Assembly: GCA_964432985.1 (NCBI GenBank)
Contig: CAYSPT010000022.1
Location: 1 to 64,000, forward strand
DNA: 64,000 bases
Source of the DNA: CAYSPT01 sp964432985
GTDB lineage: Bacteria > Muiribacteriota > CAYSPT01
Reading direction: 5' to 3'
The notes under the pieces were generated by a model. That model made no database searches and was not told the DNA's origin. It was given only the letters and a program-made list of their open reading frames with translations. Position 1 is the stretch's first letter. Each line of letters begins with the position of its first letter. Position numbers and translations under genes: made by a program. This document shows, in pieces, positions 49,555 through 57,716 of this stretch.

Positions 49555-51180
49555 TTACGGCGTTATCCGGGAAAAAAGGACTATTTGGGGTCCTTTTCCC
49601 GGATTGAACCGGGTGACTTGCTTCCACGCCGAATCCGTCTGTTCACTGAAAAGATACTCGTAAACAGCTCTCTTTTTCTGATGCTCTCTGGATAATGCAC
49701 TGTTTCCCGGCGGGATCGGTTTTCCCAGGTAGCGGCTGTAGAGATGGCTGTTGGTCAAGAGGTAATCCGCTTTGACGCTGTCCAGCCAGTCCACATCGTA
49801 GGTGATCAGGGTGGTCTCGTAGGTGATCACGTTTTTCAATCTCTTTTTGAAGAAATCTCCGTATTTACTCGTGACCAGGGCCTCCTTCTTGCGGGCGGTC
49901 AGAAGTTTGGGCAGATACCCTTTGTCGAAGATGATCGTGCTGCCCGCTGCAATATTGTTCTGAATCCACCGGTAGGCCGTCAATCTGCTGTCTTCACGGA
50001 ATTGCTGATACGCATAGGAAACAGAAGCGTAAGCAGGCCACGCAAGGACGGCCGTCAACAGCAGCACCTGAAGTGTCTTTTTTTCGAGCCTGGCAGCCGT
50101 CAACGACAGGACCTCACCGGCCAGCAGCGCCAGGGCTGGAAACAGGAACAACAGGTAGTGTAGCGCAATCTTCCGGTTGCTGCCCAGGCAGAGAAACGAC
50201 ACCGTGATGAAGCACAGCAGGAGCCAGTCTTTTCTTCTTCGGCGGTACGCCGCGTACAGGAACCCCAATCCAAACAGGAGCCCGGATGTTTTTTCCCAGG
50301 TCCAGAAGGAGAACAGGTAGCGCAGGTGGGTGGTACCGAAGGATACGGCCTGCCCGGCCGTGTTGTAATCAAGCATGTAGCACAGGGAGTACCAGGTCCG
50401 GCGCGGATCGATGAGCCAGGTTGGGGTCCCGGCCAGGAAAACAGCGGTGAAAGCCAGAATGCTGAACAGCACCTTCTTGTTGAACCATCCACCGGGAGAC
50501 CAAAGGCGTCCCTGGTCCTTCAGTTGAAAAACGTGTACCAGTAACAGGGGGAACAGAACAAAGGCCCCGTTGTACTTGGTGGTCACCGTCAGGGCGGCAC
50601 ACACGGAAGCCAGCACGAAATGCCGCGCAGACCCGCTCTCGGAAGCTGTCAGGGTGGCCAGGAGCGTCAACGCCGCGAAGAAGGTCATGGTCACATCCAG
50701 TTTGGCATACCCTGAAAGGCGCACATGCAGAAGCGAAAAAGAAAGAATGGCCGCTGCCGTGAGAGCGGTGCCGCGATGGAAAAACTTCTCCCCTATCTTG
50801 AAAACCAGGTAGATGGTAGCCAGGGCAAACAACACGCTTGTCAACCTGGCCGGCATGATAGGGAGAGTCGAATTCAGGTCGTGCAGGCTCATGACGGCCG
50901 TAGGCGATGGCAATTCACCTCCAAGGTACAGCAGCGAAGAACCGGCCAGCGTGGGAGGGAGGCACAGGTAACTGAAGAGTGTCGGATAACAGAAATCACT
51001 GGGCACAAGCGTGCGCAGGTTAGCGAACCGGTCAAGGTTTCTGAGGATATGGATTTCGTCTATGAAAAAGTACTTGCGGCACGATGCCAGGCGCACCAGC
51101 AGCGAAAACAGCAAAAGCACAAACAACGCAGCCAGTATGGTTTTGTTCTTTCCGGAGCACTGTTCTTCCTTGTTTTGCAT
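49555..51180 (-). CDS. GT39/ArnT-type polyprenol-dependent glycosyltransferase
   Basis: 541 aa with about 11-12 membrane spans. The first loop carries FFIDEIH (Asp41, Glu42), the acidic pair used by GT-C enzymes of the PMT/ArnT group. A soluble C-terminal domain of ~150 residues follows (AYRWIQNNIAAGSTIIFDKG). Such enzymes move a sugar from a lipid carrier to a protein, lipid or glycan in the periplasm. With the DUF2723 enzyme at 54555 this gives two GT-C enzymes within 7 kb. It converges on the methyltransferase gene, 29 bp away. Confidence 0.85.
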   Translation of the reverse strand: MQNKEEQCSGKNKTILAALFVLLLFSLLVRLASCRKYFFIDEIHILRNLDRFANLRTLVPSDFCYPTLFSYLCLPPTLAGSSLLYLGGELPSPTAVMSLHDLNSTLPIMPARLTSVLFALATIYLVFKIGEKFFHRGTALTAAAILSFSLLHVRLSGYAKLDVTMTFFAALTLLATLTASESGSARHFVLASVCAALTVTTKYNGAFVLFPLLLVHVFQLKDQGRLWSPGGWFNKKVLFSILAFTAVFLAGTPTWLIDPRRTWYSLCYMLDYNTAGQAVSFGTTHLRYLFSFWTWEKTSGLLFGLGFLYAAYRRRRKDWLLLCFITVSFLCLGSNRKIALHYLLFLFPALALLAGEVLSLTAARLEKKTLQVLLLTAVLAWPAYASVSYAYQQFREDSRLTAYRWIQNNIAAGSTIIFDKGYLPKLLTARKKEALVTSKYGDFFKKRLKNVITYETTLITYDVDWLDSVKADYLLTNSHLYSRYLGKPIPPGNSALSREHQKKRAVYEYLFSEQTDSAWKQVTRFNPGKGPQIVLFSRITP

Positions 51181-51307
51181 ACGAAATCTTCATTCCCGAC
51201 CGGTGTATGGAGTTATCTACTGTAACAATAAGATCCATTCATTAAATTGTATCGTGTTTACTACCTGACCGCAACGTGGTGAGGGTGATGGAATTGCCGC
51301 TGTAACT

Positions 51308-51341
51308 TACTTTCTATACTTCCTGCTCGAAGGCGGGCACG
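51308..51341. repeat. Copy of the dispersed ~30-bp repeat
   Basis: TACTTTCTATACTTCCTGCT followed by CGAAGGCGGGCACG matches the copy at 7644-7680 at most positions. It lies just upstream of the phasin-like gene promoter. Confidence 0.55.
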
Positions 51342-51355
51342 TTGCCGCCCTCTGG

Positions 51356-51384
51356 TTGACACTGTATATAATTGGGCGTATGAT
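51356..51384 (+). promoter_or_regulatory. Sigma-70 promoter of the phasin-like gene
   Basis: TTGACA (51356-51361) and TATGAT (51379-51384), 17-bp spacer, ~30 nt leader with GGGAGG before ATG 51422. Confidence 0.75.
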
Positions 51385-51421
51385 GTGAAAAAGAGCGTGT
51401 TTATCGGGAGGTGCAGGAAAA

Positions 51422-51739
51422 ATGGAGAGCTTGTTTCATCGCATGATGTATGCCGGGATTGGTCTCTTTACGCTTGACAAGCAAAGAGCGGAGGAGATCG
51501 TTCAGAACCTGATCGAGCGTGGAGAAATGACTGCTTCGGAGGGTGAAAAAGCTTTGAAAAACATGGTTGAACGGATACAGGAAGAAAAAGACAGGCTGGT
51601 TGAGCGCGTCGGCAGCGAAGTGAAAACAAAATTGACCAACGCCGGATTTGTGAGACGAGAAGAGTTCGATAAACTGGCCAAGAAGGTCGAAGCGCTTCAA
51701 GCGTATATCGACGAGCAGCAGAACGTGGAGAATAGCTAG
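51422..51739 (+). CDS. Phasin-like coiled-coil protein (105 aa)
   Basis: ATG with GGGAGG ten bases upstream. After a short hydrophobic start (MMYAGIGLFTL) come two helices: DKQRAEEIVQNLIERGEMTASEGEKAL and a long heptad region to EALQAYIDEQ. This pattern matches small PhaF/PhaI-like polyhydroxyalkanoate granule-associated proteins, common as stand-alone genes. No PHA synthase gene is in the window, so a granule role is only suggested. Confidence 0.75.
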   Translation: MESLFHRMMYAGIGLFTLDKQRAEEIVQNLIERGEMTASEGEKALKNMVERIQEEKDRLVERVGSEVKTKLTNAGFVRREEFDKLAKKVEALQAYIDEQQNVENS

Positions 51740-51802
51740 CCTGTTTATTGCACAAGCATACAATAAGCGGGCTGGCAACCTCTTGGCCCGGGAGACCTGA
51801 TC

Positions 51803-54580
51803 GTGGAAGGAATCATGCAGTGGGAGGCCGCACTGGGCCACCCGGTCACCTCACTGGATTTTTCTCCTGAAGGTGACGCCATTATTACCGGGGACCGTGC
51901 CGGCGGGGTGACGGTTTTCGATCGCCAGGGTTCCGTCCGCTGGCGGAAGAGACTTCCCCGGACTGTCCGCTCCGTAGCAATCTCTTCCCATGGACAGTTT
52001 TCGGTGACTGGATCTGATGATGGGCTGGTACGTTTTTTCGACCGCACAGGCGGTGTAAAATGGCAACTAGAGGTGAATGGCCGTCCCGCCTGTGTCAATG
52101 TGAGCGAAGACGGCACCACCGTCATGGTGGGAACGTCCAACTGTGTCTTGACCCGCCTCGACCGCTGTGGTGAAACTGTCTGGTGGTACGATGCACATCT
52201 TCACCGGGTCCAGGGTTGGTTTGAGAAACTGGCCGATAAGGTACGTCCCAAAGGGGAAATGAACGAGAAGTCCATCGATCATCCCCTGACATCTACCGAT
52301 ATCACCTGGGATGCCCGTTTTCTGGCTGCCACCACCACCGACGGCAGCACCTTCTTTTTTGATTCCTGGGGCACCTGTCACTGGCGTCACTGCTACAAGT
52401 GGAAGTACACCCACGTTTCCATCAGCGACGACGGGTGTCATGTCATCGCCGGGACGAACGCCCGTAAAATCGTCCACATATCCAACAATATGGAAACCGC
52501 CGGAGCGTTATATGGCTCAGCCGGTGAAATAATCCCCCGCCAGGAGTGGGCGGTGGAGATAGACCGGGACATTACCAGTGTGAAGCTTTCAAACAGCGGT
52601 GAATTTATCGCGGTAGGCAGCCGTGATGGCGAACTCATGCTGCTGGGCCAGCAGGCAGAAACCTTCTGGACCACCCAGATCGGGCAACCGATTCGGGATG
52701 TGGGTATCTCGGGGCAGGGAGAGTATGTGACAGTGATCACGGAATCGGGACTTCTGAGAATGTACCGGGTGGTCAGCGGCCAGGCGGTTTCGGAGGATTT
52801 CATGGAGTTTGCCGTCGAGGTGCCCGCTTCGTCTCAACAACCGCCTCCTGCCGCCGGTGCATCCGCCGGAAGAGGACCGTTGGAGTTTATGGATGATTCA
52901 CTTGGGTACCCTTCATTAGGAAAACCACCTCATCTAGTCGCCGGTATGGCCACGACGGCCGGTGGTTCGGCGGCAGTGCCGTCTGCGGAAGTCCCTGCGG
53001 CAGCTGGTCCATCGGCAGTTGTACCATCGGCAGCTGCAGCGGGTGCCGGAGGTCTCGAGTTTTTTGATGGATCGGATCCACAAAAAAAATTGCATCCCGA
53101 TCAGGCTGTCCCAGCAACTGAGGACAAACGCATGGAATCTGAAGCTGCTCAACCGGCAGATATAAAACCGGGGCCCTGTGTTGCCGATAGCTCGCCACCG
53201 GAATCATGCGGCAGCCTGGAGTTTATACGAGACACCGCGCCGCATGCCGGGGCTGAATCTCCCGCTTCCGTTGCGACCGATTCCGGCTATCTTGATCTGG
53301 CGGACATTGGCCGCGGCACCCATGCCGCTTCAGTTCAGGCTGTTGATGAACCTCCGCTGTCTCCACAGCCGCCTGTACGGCCGGCCAGCGAAAACGATAT
53401 CCTCGATTTGCTGGAGGGTGCTCCCGCAGCCCTTGAGGGGGCCCAACCAGTACCTGATAGAGCCCAAACGGTACCTGAGGGGGCCCAAACAGCCACTCAT
53501 CCGGCCGGTCAGGACGAGACAGCCGCAGGGTCACTTGATCTGTCAGTTCAGGAATCACACGATGCTCCCCGGGATGATTTCATCGATCCGGACATGCCCC
53601 GCGAGTTATGGCGATGCCGGATTGCCGATGTCCTGATGCCGTTTTCCCGGGGCTGCCTGGCTATGTCGCCCGACGGTTCCCGGATAGCGGCTTACCCCGG
53701 CGCCGGAGCTGTCACCATTCTCGACGGACAGGGGAGGATCTCCGGCAGCTTTAATCCTGCCGAATCACGTCCTGCCGGGATGTGCACTTCAAAAGATTTA
53801 TCACGACTTTTTGTAGCCAGTCCATCGTACCTGTTTGGTGTCAATAACGACGGTGGTCTCAAATGGAAACAACCGCTGACTGTGGCGGAGTGTCACTGCA
53901 GCTCCTCTGGCAGCCGGATAGCAGTCGCTACTCCCGACGGGAGATTCCAGGTCTTCTCTCACGATGGGAAGGAAGTCTACCGGTACGTGTCAGACATGGG
54001 AATTACCGCCGTCCATGTAACAGAAGATGATTCAGCCGCGGTGTTTGCAGGTCCTCGTGAACTTCGGTACATCACATTGAAATCTTCCCGTGAAGAAAAG
54101 GTCCCCATCTCCGGTGCTCCCAAATTCATCACCTCCTTTCCCTGGAACGAAGTGGTATGGGTGGGAGGTGACGGGATATATTCCTGGCAGCCGGGAAGTG
54201 ATAGCTCAACGGTAAAGCGTCTGGTGGAACTGTCAGCTCACTGCACCGCTGCGGCCTCCGCCGCCGGCAGGTTGGTTGTGGGAACTGCTGCACGGAATGC
54301 TCTTCTTGTATTTCCCGGGACTTCAAAGGAGTCGGTGGTCGTACCGCTCAAGTCGGCACCGTCAGCTGCTGTTGTTTCCGCTGACGGCGCCTGGGCAGCA
54401 GTAGGAACCCGGTACCGTTTCCTGTCTCTGATACCGTTCGATCACGCTGCAGATTCGGTTTATTTAAAGCCGAAGGACCGGGTGGAAGCTGTGGCGCTGA
54501 GTGGTGATGCCCGCGTACTGTGTTTTATTGTGAGAAGTGAAGTGATCGTTTGGGCTACCGGTCTGACCGCTGCCTGTTGA
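51803..54580 (+). CDS. Two-propeller WD40/PQQ-like protein with low-complexity linker
   Basis: 925 aa from GTG 51803, with GGGAGA upstream. No signal peptide. Residues ~1-330 form beta-propeller blades (VTSLDFSPEGDAIITGDRAG, VTVFDRQGSVRWRK, VRSVAISSHGQFSVTGSDDG). Residues ~335-600 are Ala/Pro/Glu-rich with short imperfect repeats (GAQPVPDRAQTVPEGAQTA) and recurrent LEFxD or LDL motifs (LEFMDDS, LEFFDGS, LEFIRDT, LDLADI). A second propeller fills ~600-925 (CLAMSPDGSRIAAYPGAG). Repeated motifs on a flexible arm suggest a cytoplasmic scaffold. The 3' end overlaps the convergent DUF2723 gene by 26 bp. Confidence 0.82.
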   Translation: MEGIMQWEAALGHPVTSLDFSPEGDAIITGDRAGGVTVFDRQGSVRWRKRLPRTVRSVAISSHGQFSVTGSDDGLVRFFDRTGGVKWQLEVNGRPACVNVSEDGTTVMVGTSNCVLTRLDRCGETVWWYDAHLHRVQGWFEKLADKVRPKGEMNEKSIDHPLTSTDITWDARFLAATTTDGSTFFFDSWGTCHWRHCYKWKYTHVSISDDGCHVIAGTNARKIVHISNNMETAGALYGSAGEIIPRQEWAVEIDRDITSVKLSNSGEFIAVGSRDGELMLLGQQAETFWTTQIGQPIRDVGISGQGEYVTVITESGLLRMYRVVSGQAVSEDFMEFAVEVPASSQQPPPAAGASAGRGPLEFMDDSLGYPSLGKPPHLVAGMATTAGGSAAVPSAEVPAAAGPSAVVPSAAAAGAGGLEFFDGSDPQKKLHPDQAVPATEDKRMESEAAQPADIKPGPCVADSSPPESCGSLEFIRDTAPHAGAESPASVATDSGYLDLADIGRGTHAASVQAVDEPPLSPQPPVRPASENDILDLLEGAPAALEGAQPVPDRAQTVPEGAQTATHPAGQDETAAGSLDLSVQESHDAPRDDFIDPDMPRELWRCRIADVLMPFSRGCLAMSPDGSRIAAYPGAGAVTILDGQGRISGSFNPAESRPAGMCTSKDLSRLFVASPSYLFGVNNDGGLKWKQPLTVAECHCSSSGSRIAVATPDGRFQVFSHDGKEVYRYVSDMGITAVHVTEDDSAAVFAGPRELRYITLKSSREEKVPISGAPKFITSFPWNEVVWVGGDGIYSWQPGSDSSTVKRLVELSAHCTAAASAAGRLVVGTAARNALLVFPGTSKESVVVPLKSAPSAAVVSADGAWAAVGTRYRFLSLIPFDHAADSVYLKPKDRVEAVALSGDARVLCFIVRSEVIVWATGLTAAC

Positions 54581-56723
54581 CGGTAATATCGAACCGGTCC
54601 TTGAGGGCATCGAATTGTTTCTTATGCCCCAACCGGGCGTACAGCTTGAGAAGATCGAGTACGGCTTCATTGGCCCGGTTCGGGTAGAGGACGACAGATT
54701 TTTCAAGGCTTTCCAAAGCTTCGGTGGTGTTGTCCATACTGAGCAGCAGACGCCCTTTAATACGGTACAGAAGCGCGTGCTCCCCCTTGGTGACGGTTTC
54801 ATCAAGCATTGATTCCGCCTGTACTATCCAGGACATAAGGTTTTCTTTCTTCTCCCTGGTCAGCAGGAAGTTGACGCCGAGAATACCCAGGCGGCCATGA
54901 AAGGTTGTGAACACTTTATCGAACAGTGGCTTCACCCTGGTGTGGACGTCGGATAAATACACGGTGTAGGCCAGAATGCGTCCCAGGTGCTGCCTTAGGG
55001 TGTTGCGGTGATAGACGGTCCAGGGATCGCGCAGTATCCGCGCCTCCATGGATTCTATGAAGGCCATGGTCCGGTCGTCAACTGAAAACCTGTTGACCCC
55101 GGCCGATGCATCCCGCCGCAGTTTCTTGAACAGCCCAAAATCATGGACTGATGATTCTAAAGGCAGACTGGTGGTGTAGTACACCGGACGTATTGTGCCC
55201 GTGATGAAATTCCGAACCGCTCGGTCCTTTGCTTCCTGGCTGTCGTGTATGGGATCGAACAGGCGGTTTCCGAACAGCAGCCCGGTGTCGTTGTACAGAT
55301 CGACATCCGGACGGAATTTCTCCACCAGGTTGAAATAACCGGCCGGTCCCATGTCCAGGTCTCCGTGTACGAACAGGATTGCGTCTTTCTCCAGGGAGTC
55401 CAGCATGAGACGTGCGTACTCCGAGGCCCACGTATAGTCCGAGCGGTCATTGACAGTGAAATTGGAGACCAGTACCGCCAGGACGATGAGGGGCACCAGA
55501 GCGGTTTCCACCATGGCACGCCGTTTCTTCACCCTGTGCAGCAGCCGGTCCAATCCCAGGCACATCCAGAAAACCATGATCCCGTAGGGAATGAGAGGGT
55601 ATACCTGAAAGGCCGCGATCTTGTAGAACTCGTAATCGAAATCCAGCAGGAAGATAAGGATGAACGTGCCGCCCAGCCATCCGGACAACAGGGCCAGTAT
55701 AAAGCCTGGCACCCAGCGTTTCCACTGGAAGAAGAAACCGGCGGCAGCCAGTAGCGCCCCCGGTACGGCAAACTGATGAAACATTTGAATGGTTATGAAC
55801 CGGACAAATCGCAGCTTGTCCAGTATCGTCACGCTTTCACTTGTCTCCAGACTGCTGTAATACTTTCTGAGAACATGATACAAAAAATCACCGCAGGTGG
55901 TCAGGGGGCCAGAAAAACTGATAACCGGATTACCCCGGGACCGCAGTATGAGATAGAGGTAGGGAAGCAGTCCCAGGAGCAGGAAAAGCAGCACCCTGGG
56001 TGTGGCTGACACGATCTCCCGGCGGCGGGGATAGAGAAGAAACACGAAGCAGGGAAACGACAACACCATGAGCGGCCAGTGGTTGCTCAAGCCGAGACCG
56101 AAAACCAGGGCGGCTAAAAAAAGGTACTTTTTCCTGCCGTCGGCCAGGTACCTCAGCGCCAGGGCGAAAACAAGGAAAAAGCAGAATGTGTTCAGGGTGT
56201 ACACCTCGGCGATGATGGCCTGGGACCAGAAGACCCGCGAAAAGGCATATGTCCAACTCCCCGTATAGGCAAGTGAATGCCGTCCGAACAGCAGCCAGCA
56301 GATCCACCAGATAAGACAGCAGGTCAGCGCTCCGAAAACGGAGCTCAACAGATGCACCCGGAGAGCGGCGCTGCCCACGGGAACGAAGGTGGCCAACTTA
56401 CCCAGCAGCGTGTGTAAAGGGTACCCGGGGGGGTGAGCTATACCCAGGAAATGGGAGGCCATGACGAAGGCCCCGTCATCTTCCAGGGCGATTGTCCGGG
56501 GGGCGGTGTATCCGTATATACAGAACGGAACGAGAAAAGCGATGGCCAGGTGCAGCCACTGCTGTTTAAAGCGGCTTTGGTGTAACGATGGTTTGCGGTC
56601 CAGCTCTTTCAGCCATCCGGAACCTGATAAACGCTTCCCGGTTGAAGAAAGCCGCCCTCCAGCGGAGGAAAGCCGCCGCACCTTTTGTGACCGTGATGAG
56701 GTTTGCCTGACTCGTCTGCTCAT
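54555..56723 (-). CDS. DUF2723 (TMEM260-like) membrane glycosyltransferase
   Basis: 722 aa from ATG 56723. A basic repetitive head (GRLSSTGKRLSGSG type) precedes ~11 membrane spans. The first loop holds LEDDGAFVMASHFLGIAHPP and GYPL: the acidic pair (81-82) and HPPGYPL (97-103) mark DUF2723, whose animal member TMEM260 is a protein O-mannosyltransferase. The C-terminal soluble part (~560-722) is TPR-like (LLLSMDNTTEALESLEKSV). No ribosome site precedes the ATG; a TATAAT box six bases upstream suggests a leaderless mRNA. Confidence 0.88.
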   Translation of the reverse strand: MSRRVRQTSSRSQKVRRLSSAGGRLSSTGKRLSGSGWLKELDRKPSLHQSRFKQQWLHLAIAFLVPFCIYGYTAPRTIALEDDGAFVMASHFLGIAHPPGYPLHTLLGKLATFVPVGSAALRVHLLSSVFGALTCCLIWWICWLLFGRHSLAYTGSWTYAFSRVFWSQAIIAEVYTLNTFCFFLVFALALRYLADGRKKYLFLAALVFGLGLSNHWPLMVLSFPCFVFLLYPRRREIVSATPRVLLFLLLGLLPYLYLILRSRGNPVISFSGPLTTCGDFLYHVLRKYYSSLETSESVTILDKLRFVRFITIQMFHQFAVPGALLAAAGFFFQWKRWVPGFILALLSGWLGGTFILIFLLDFDYEFYKIAAFQVYPLIPYGIMVFWMCLGLDRLLHRVKKRRAMVETALVPLIVLAVLVSNFTVNDRSDYTWASEYARLMLDSLEKDAILFVHGDLDMGPAGYFNLVEKFRPDVDLYNDTGLLFGNRLFDPIHDSQEAKDRAVRNFITGTIRPVYYTTSLPLESSVHDFGLFKKLRRDASAGVNRFSVDDRTMAFIESMEARILRDPWTVYHRNTLRQHLGRILAYTVYLSDVHTRVKPLFDKVFTTFHGRLGILGVNFLLTREKKENLMSWIVQAESMLDETVTKGEHALLYRIKGRLLLSMDNTTEALESLEKSVVLYPNRANEAVLDLLKLYARLGHKKQFDALKDRFDITVNRQRSDR

Positions 56724-56729
56724 GGATAG

Positions 56730-56759
56730 ATTATAAGGGGTAACTGACTATCGACTCAA
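56730..56759 (-). promoter_or_regulatory. Promoter placing transcription start at the DUF2723 start codon
   Basis: Minus strand TTGAGT (56754-56759), 18-bp spacer, perfect TATAAT (56730-56735), then six bases to ATG 56723. The predicted start site is the A of ATG. Confidence 0.65.
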
Positions 56760-57641
56760 CAGTAACCGTAAGTAATAAACGATTACCGGCAGGGTGAATG
56801 GGGAAGCAGCACAGAAGGCGAAATTACCCACGGGTACGTTCTTGGGGTTGAGCTGCGTCCGGGCGGGGGAAGCTGAATGTGGGGAAGTTAAACCCGGGGA
56901 TGCTGAATCAGGGGCCGCCGAATCTGTTTGTTTCTCCTCTATCGCTTTTGCAGGCAAGCCGACTCTCTCTCTTATTTGACCGACATCCATATTCTTCAGG
57001 TGTTCGGGCAGTTCCACAAAAACGGTGTGAAAGCCGAATCCGCCGTTAATCATCTCGTCTATGGCTTCCTCTTTAGGCCATCCTTCCACCACCATCCGAT
57101 AGGCTGCGCATATCCAGCCGGTGCGGTCGGCCCCGTGGGCACAGTGGACTAACACGGGCTGATTGCCGGTCCGGGTTACAATTTTAAGGAAGGTCACGAT
57201 CGCGTCGTCCTGGGGATCATCCGGTTTCATTGGTATCCGGATATACCTGAACTGTCCGGTTAACCCGGCGTCGTCGATAATGGCCCGGTCGGAGTGGCTT
57301 GAGCGCAGGCTGAGAATAGTCTTAATACCCATCTTCTTCAGTTCCCGTATCCCCCGCGCCGAGGGCTGCCTGCCGCGGTACAGGCCGTCGGTCACCTTGA
57401 AAAGATTGCCGAGTCCGGGTTTCTCAAGAGGGGCCGCCCACTTTCTGGGCCTGGAGACAGGTTCATTTTTACCGGATTTTTCCTGATGACATTCCACAGT
57501 ATCATCCGAGCATACCGGCATTACAGCTGCTTGAAATGCCATGAGTACCGCCATTGCCGGCAGTAACCAACCACGCGGCTCACCACTGAAAAAAACAGCG
57601 TTACTCCCTGCGCGTTTTCGTCTGAAGAGCACGTGGAACAT
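56748..57641 (-). CDS. Membrane-anchored tyrosine/dual-specificity phosphatase
   Basis: 297 aa from ATG 57641, with GGGAG eleven bases upstream (GTG 57653 is an alternative). An N-terminal hydrophobic segment (~25-44) anchors or exports it. The phosphatase core starts at FKVTDGLYRGRQPS, and the P-loop is HCAHGADR (nucleophile Cys167, Arg173), as in Siw14-like DSPs. The C-terminus has a Ser/Pro/Ala linker and a hydrophobic end followed by Arg, which could be a second anchor or sorting tail. It is the second extracytoplasmic-type Cys phosphatase in the window. It follows the giant Calx-beta gene after 59 bp of 17-bp repeats. Confidence 0.83.
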   Translation of the reverse strand: MFHVLFRRKRAGSNAVFFSGEPRGWLLPAMAVLMAFQAAVMPVCSDDTVECHQEKSGKNEPVSRPRKWAAPLEKPGLGNLFKVTDGLYRGRQPSARGIRELKKMGIKTILSLRSSHSDRAIIDDAGLTGQFRYIRIPMKPDDPQDDAIVTFLKIVTRTGNQPVLVHCAHGADRTGWICAAYRMVVEGWPKEEAIDEMINGGFGFHTVFVELPEHLKNMDVGQIRERVGLPAKAIEEKQTDSAAPDSASPGLTSPHSASPARTQLNPKNVPVGNFAFCAASPFTLPVIVYYLRLLLSR

Positions 57642-57650
57642 GTCGTTATT

Positions 57651-57716
57651 CACTCCCTGCCTACACTCACTCCCTGCCTACACTCACTTCCTGCCTACAC
57701 TCACTCCCTGCCTACC
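57651..57716 (-). repeat. 17-bp tandem repeat (four copies) between the Calx-beta and phosphatase genes
   Basis: On the minus strand the unit GTAGGCAGGGAGTGAGT (phase arbitrary) occurs four times (units at 57651, 57668, 57685, 57702). The upstream gene's TGA lies in the first copy, and each copy offers a GGCAGGGAG ribosome-site-like core and a GTG. The last copy serves the phosphatase start. Confidence 0.9.
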
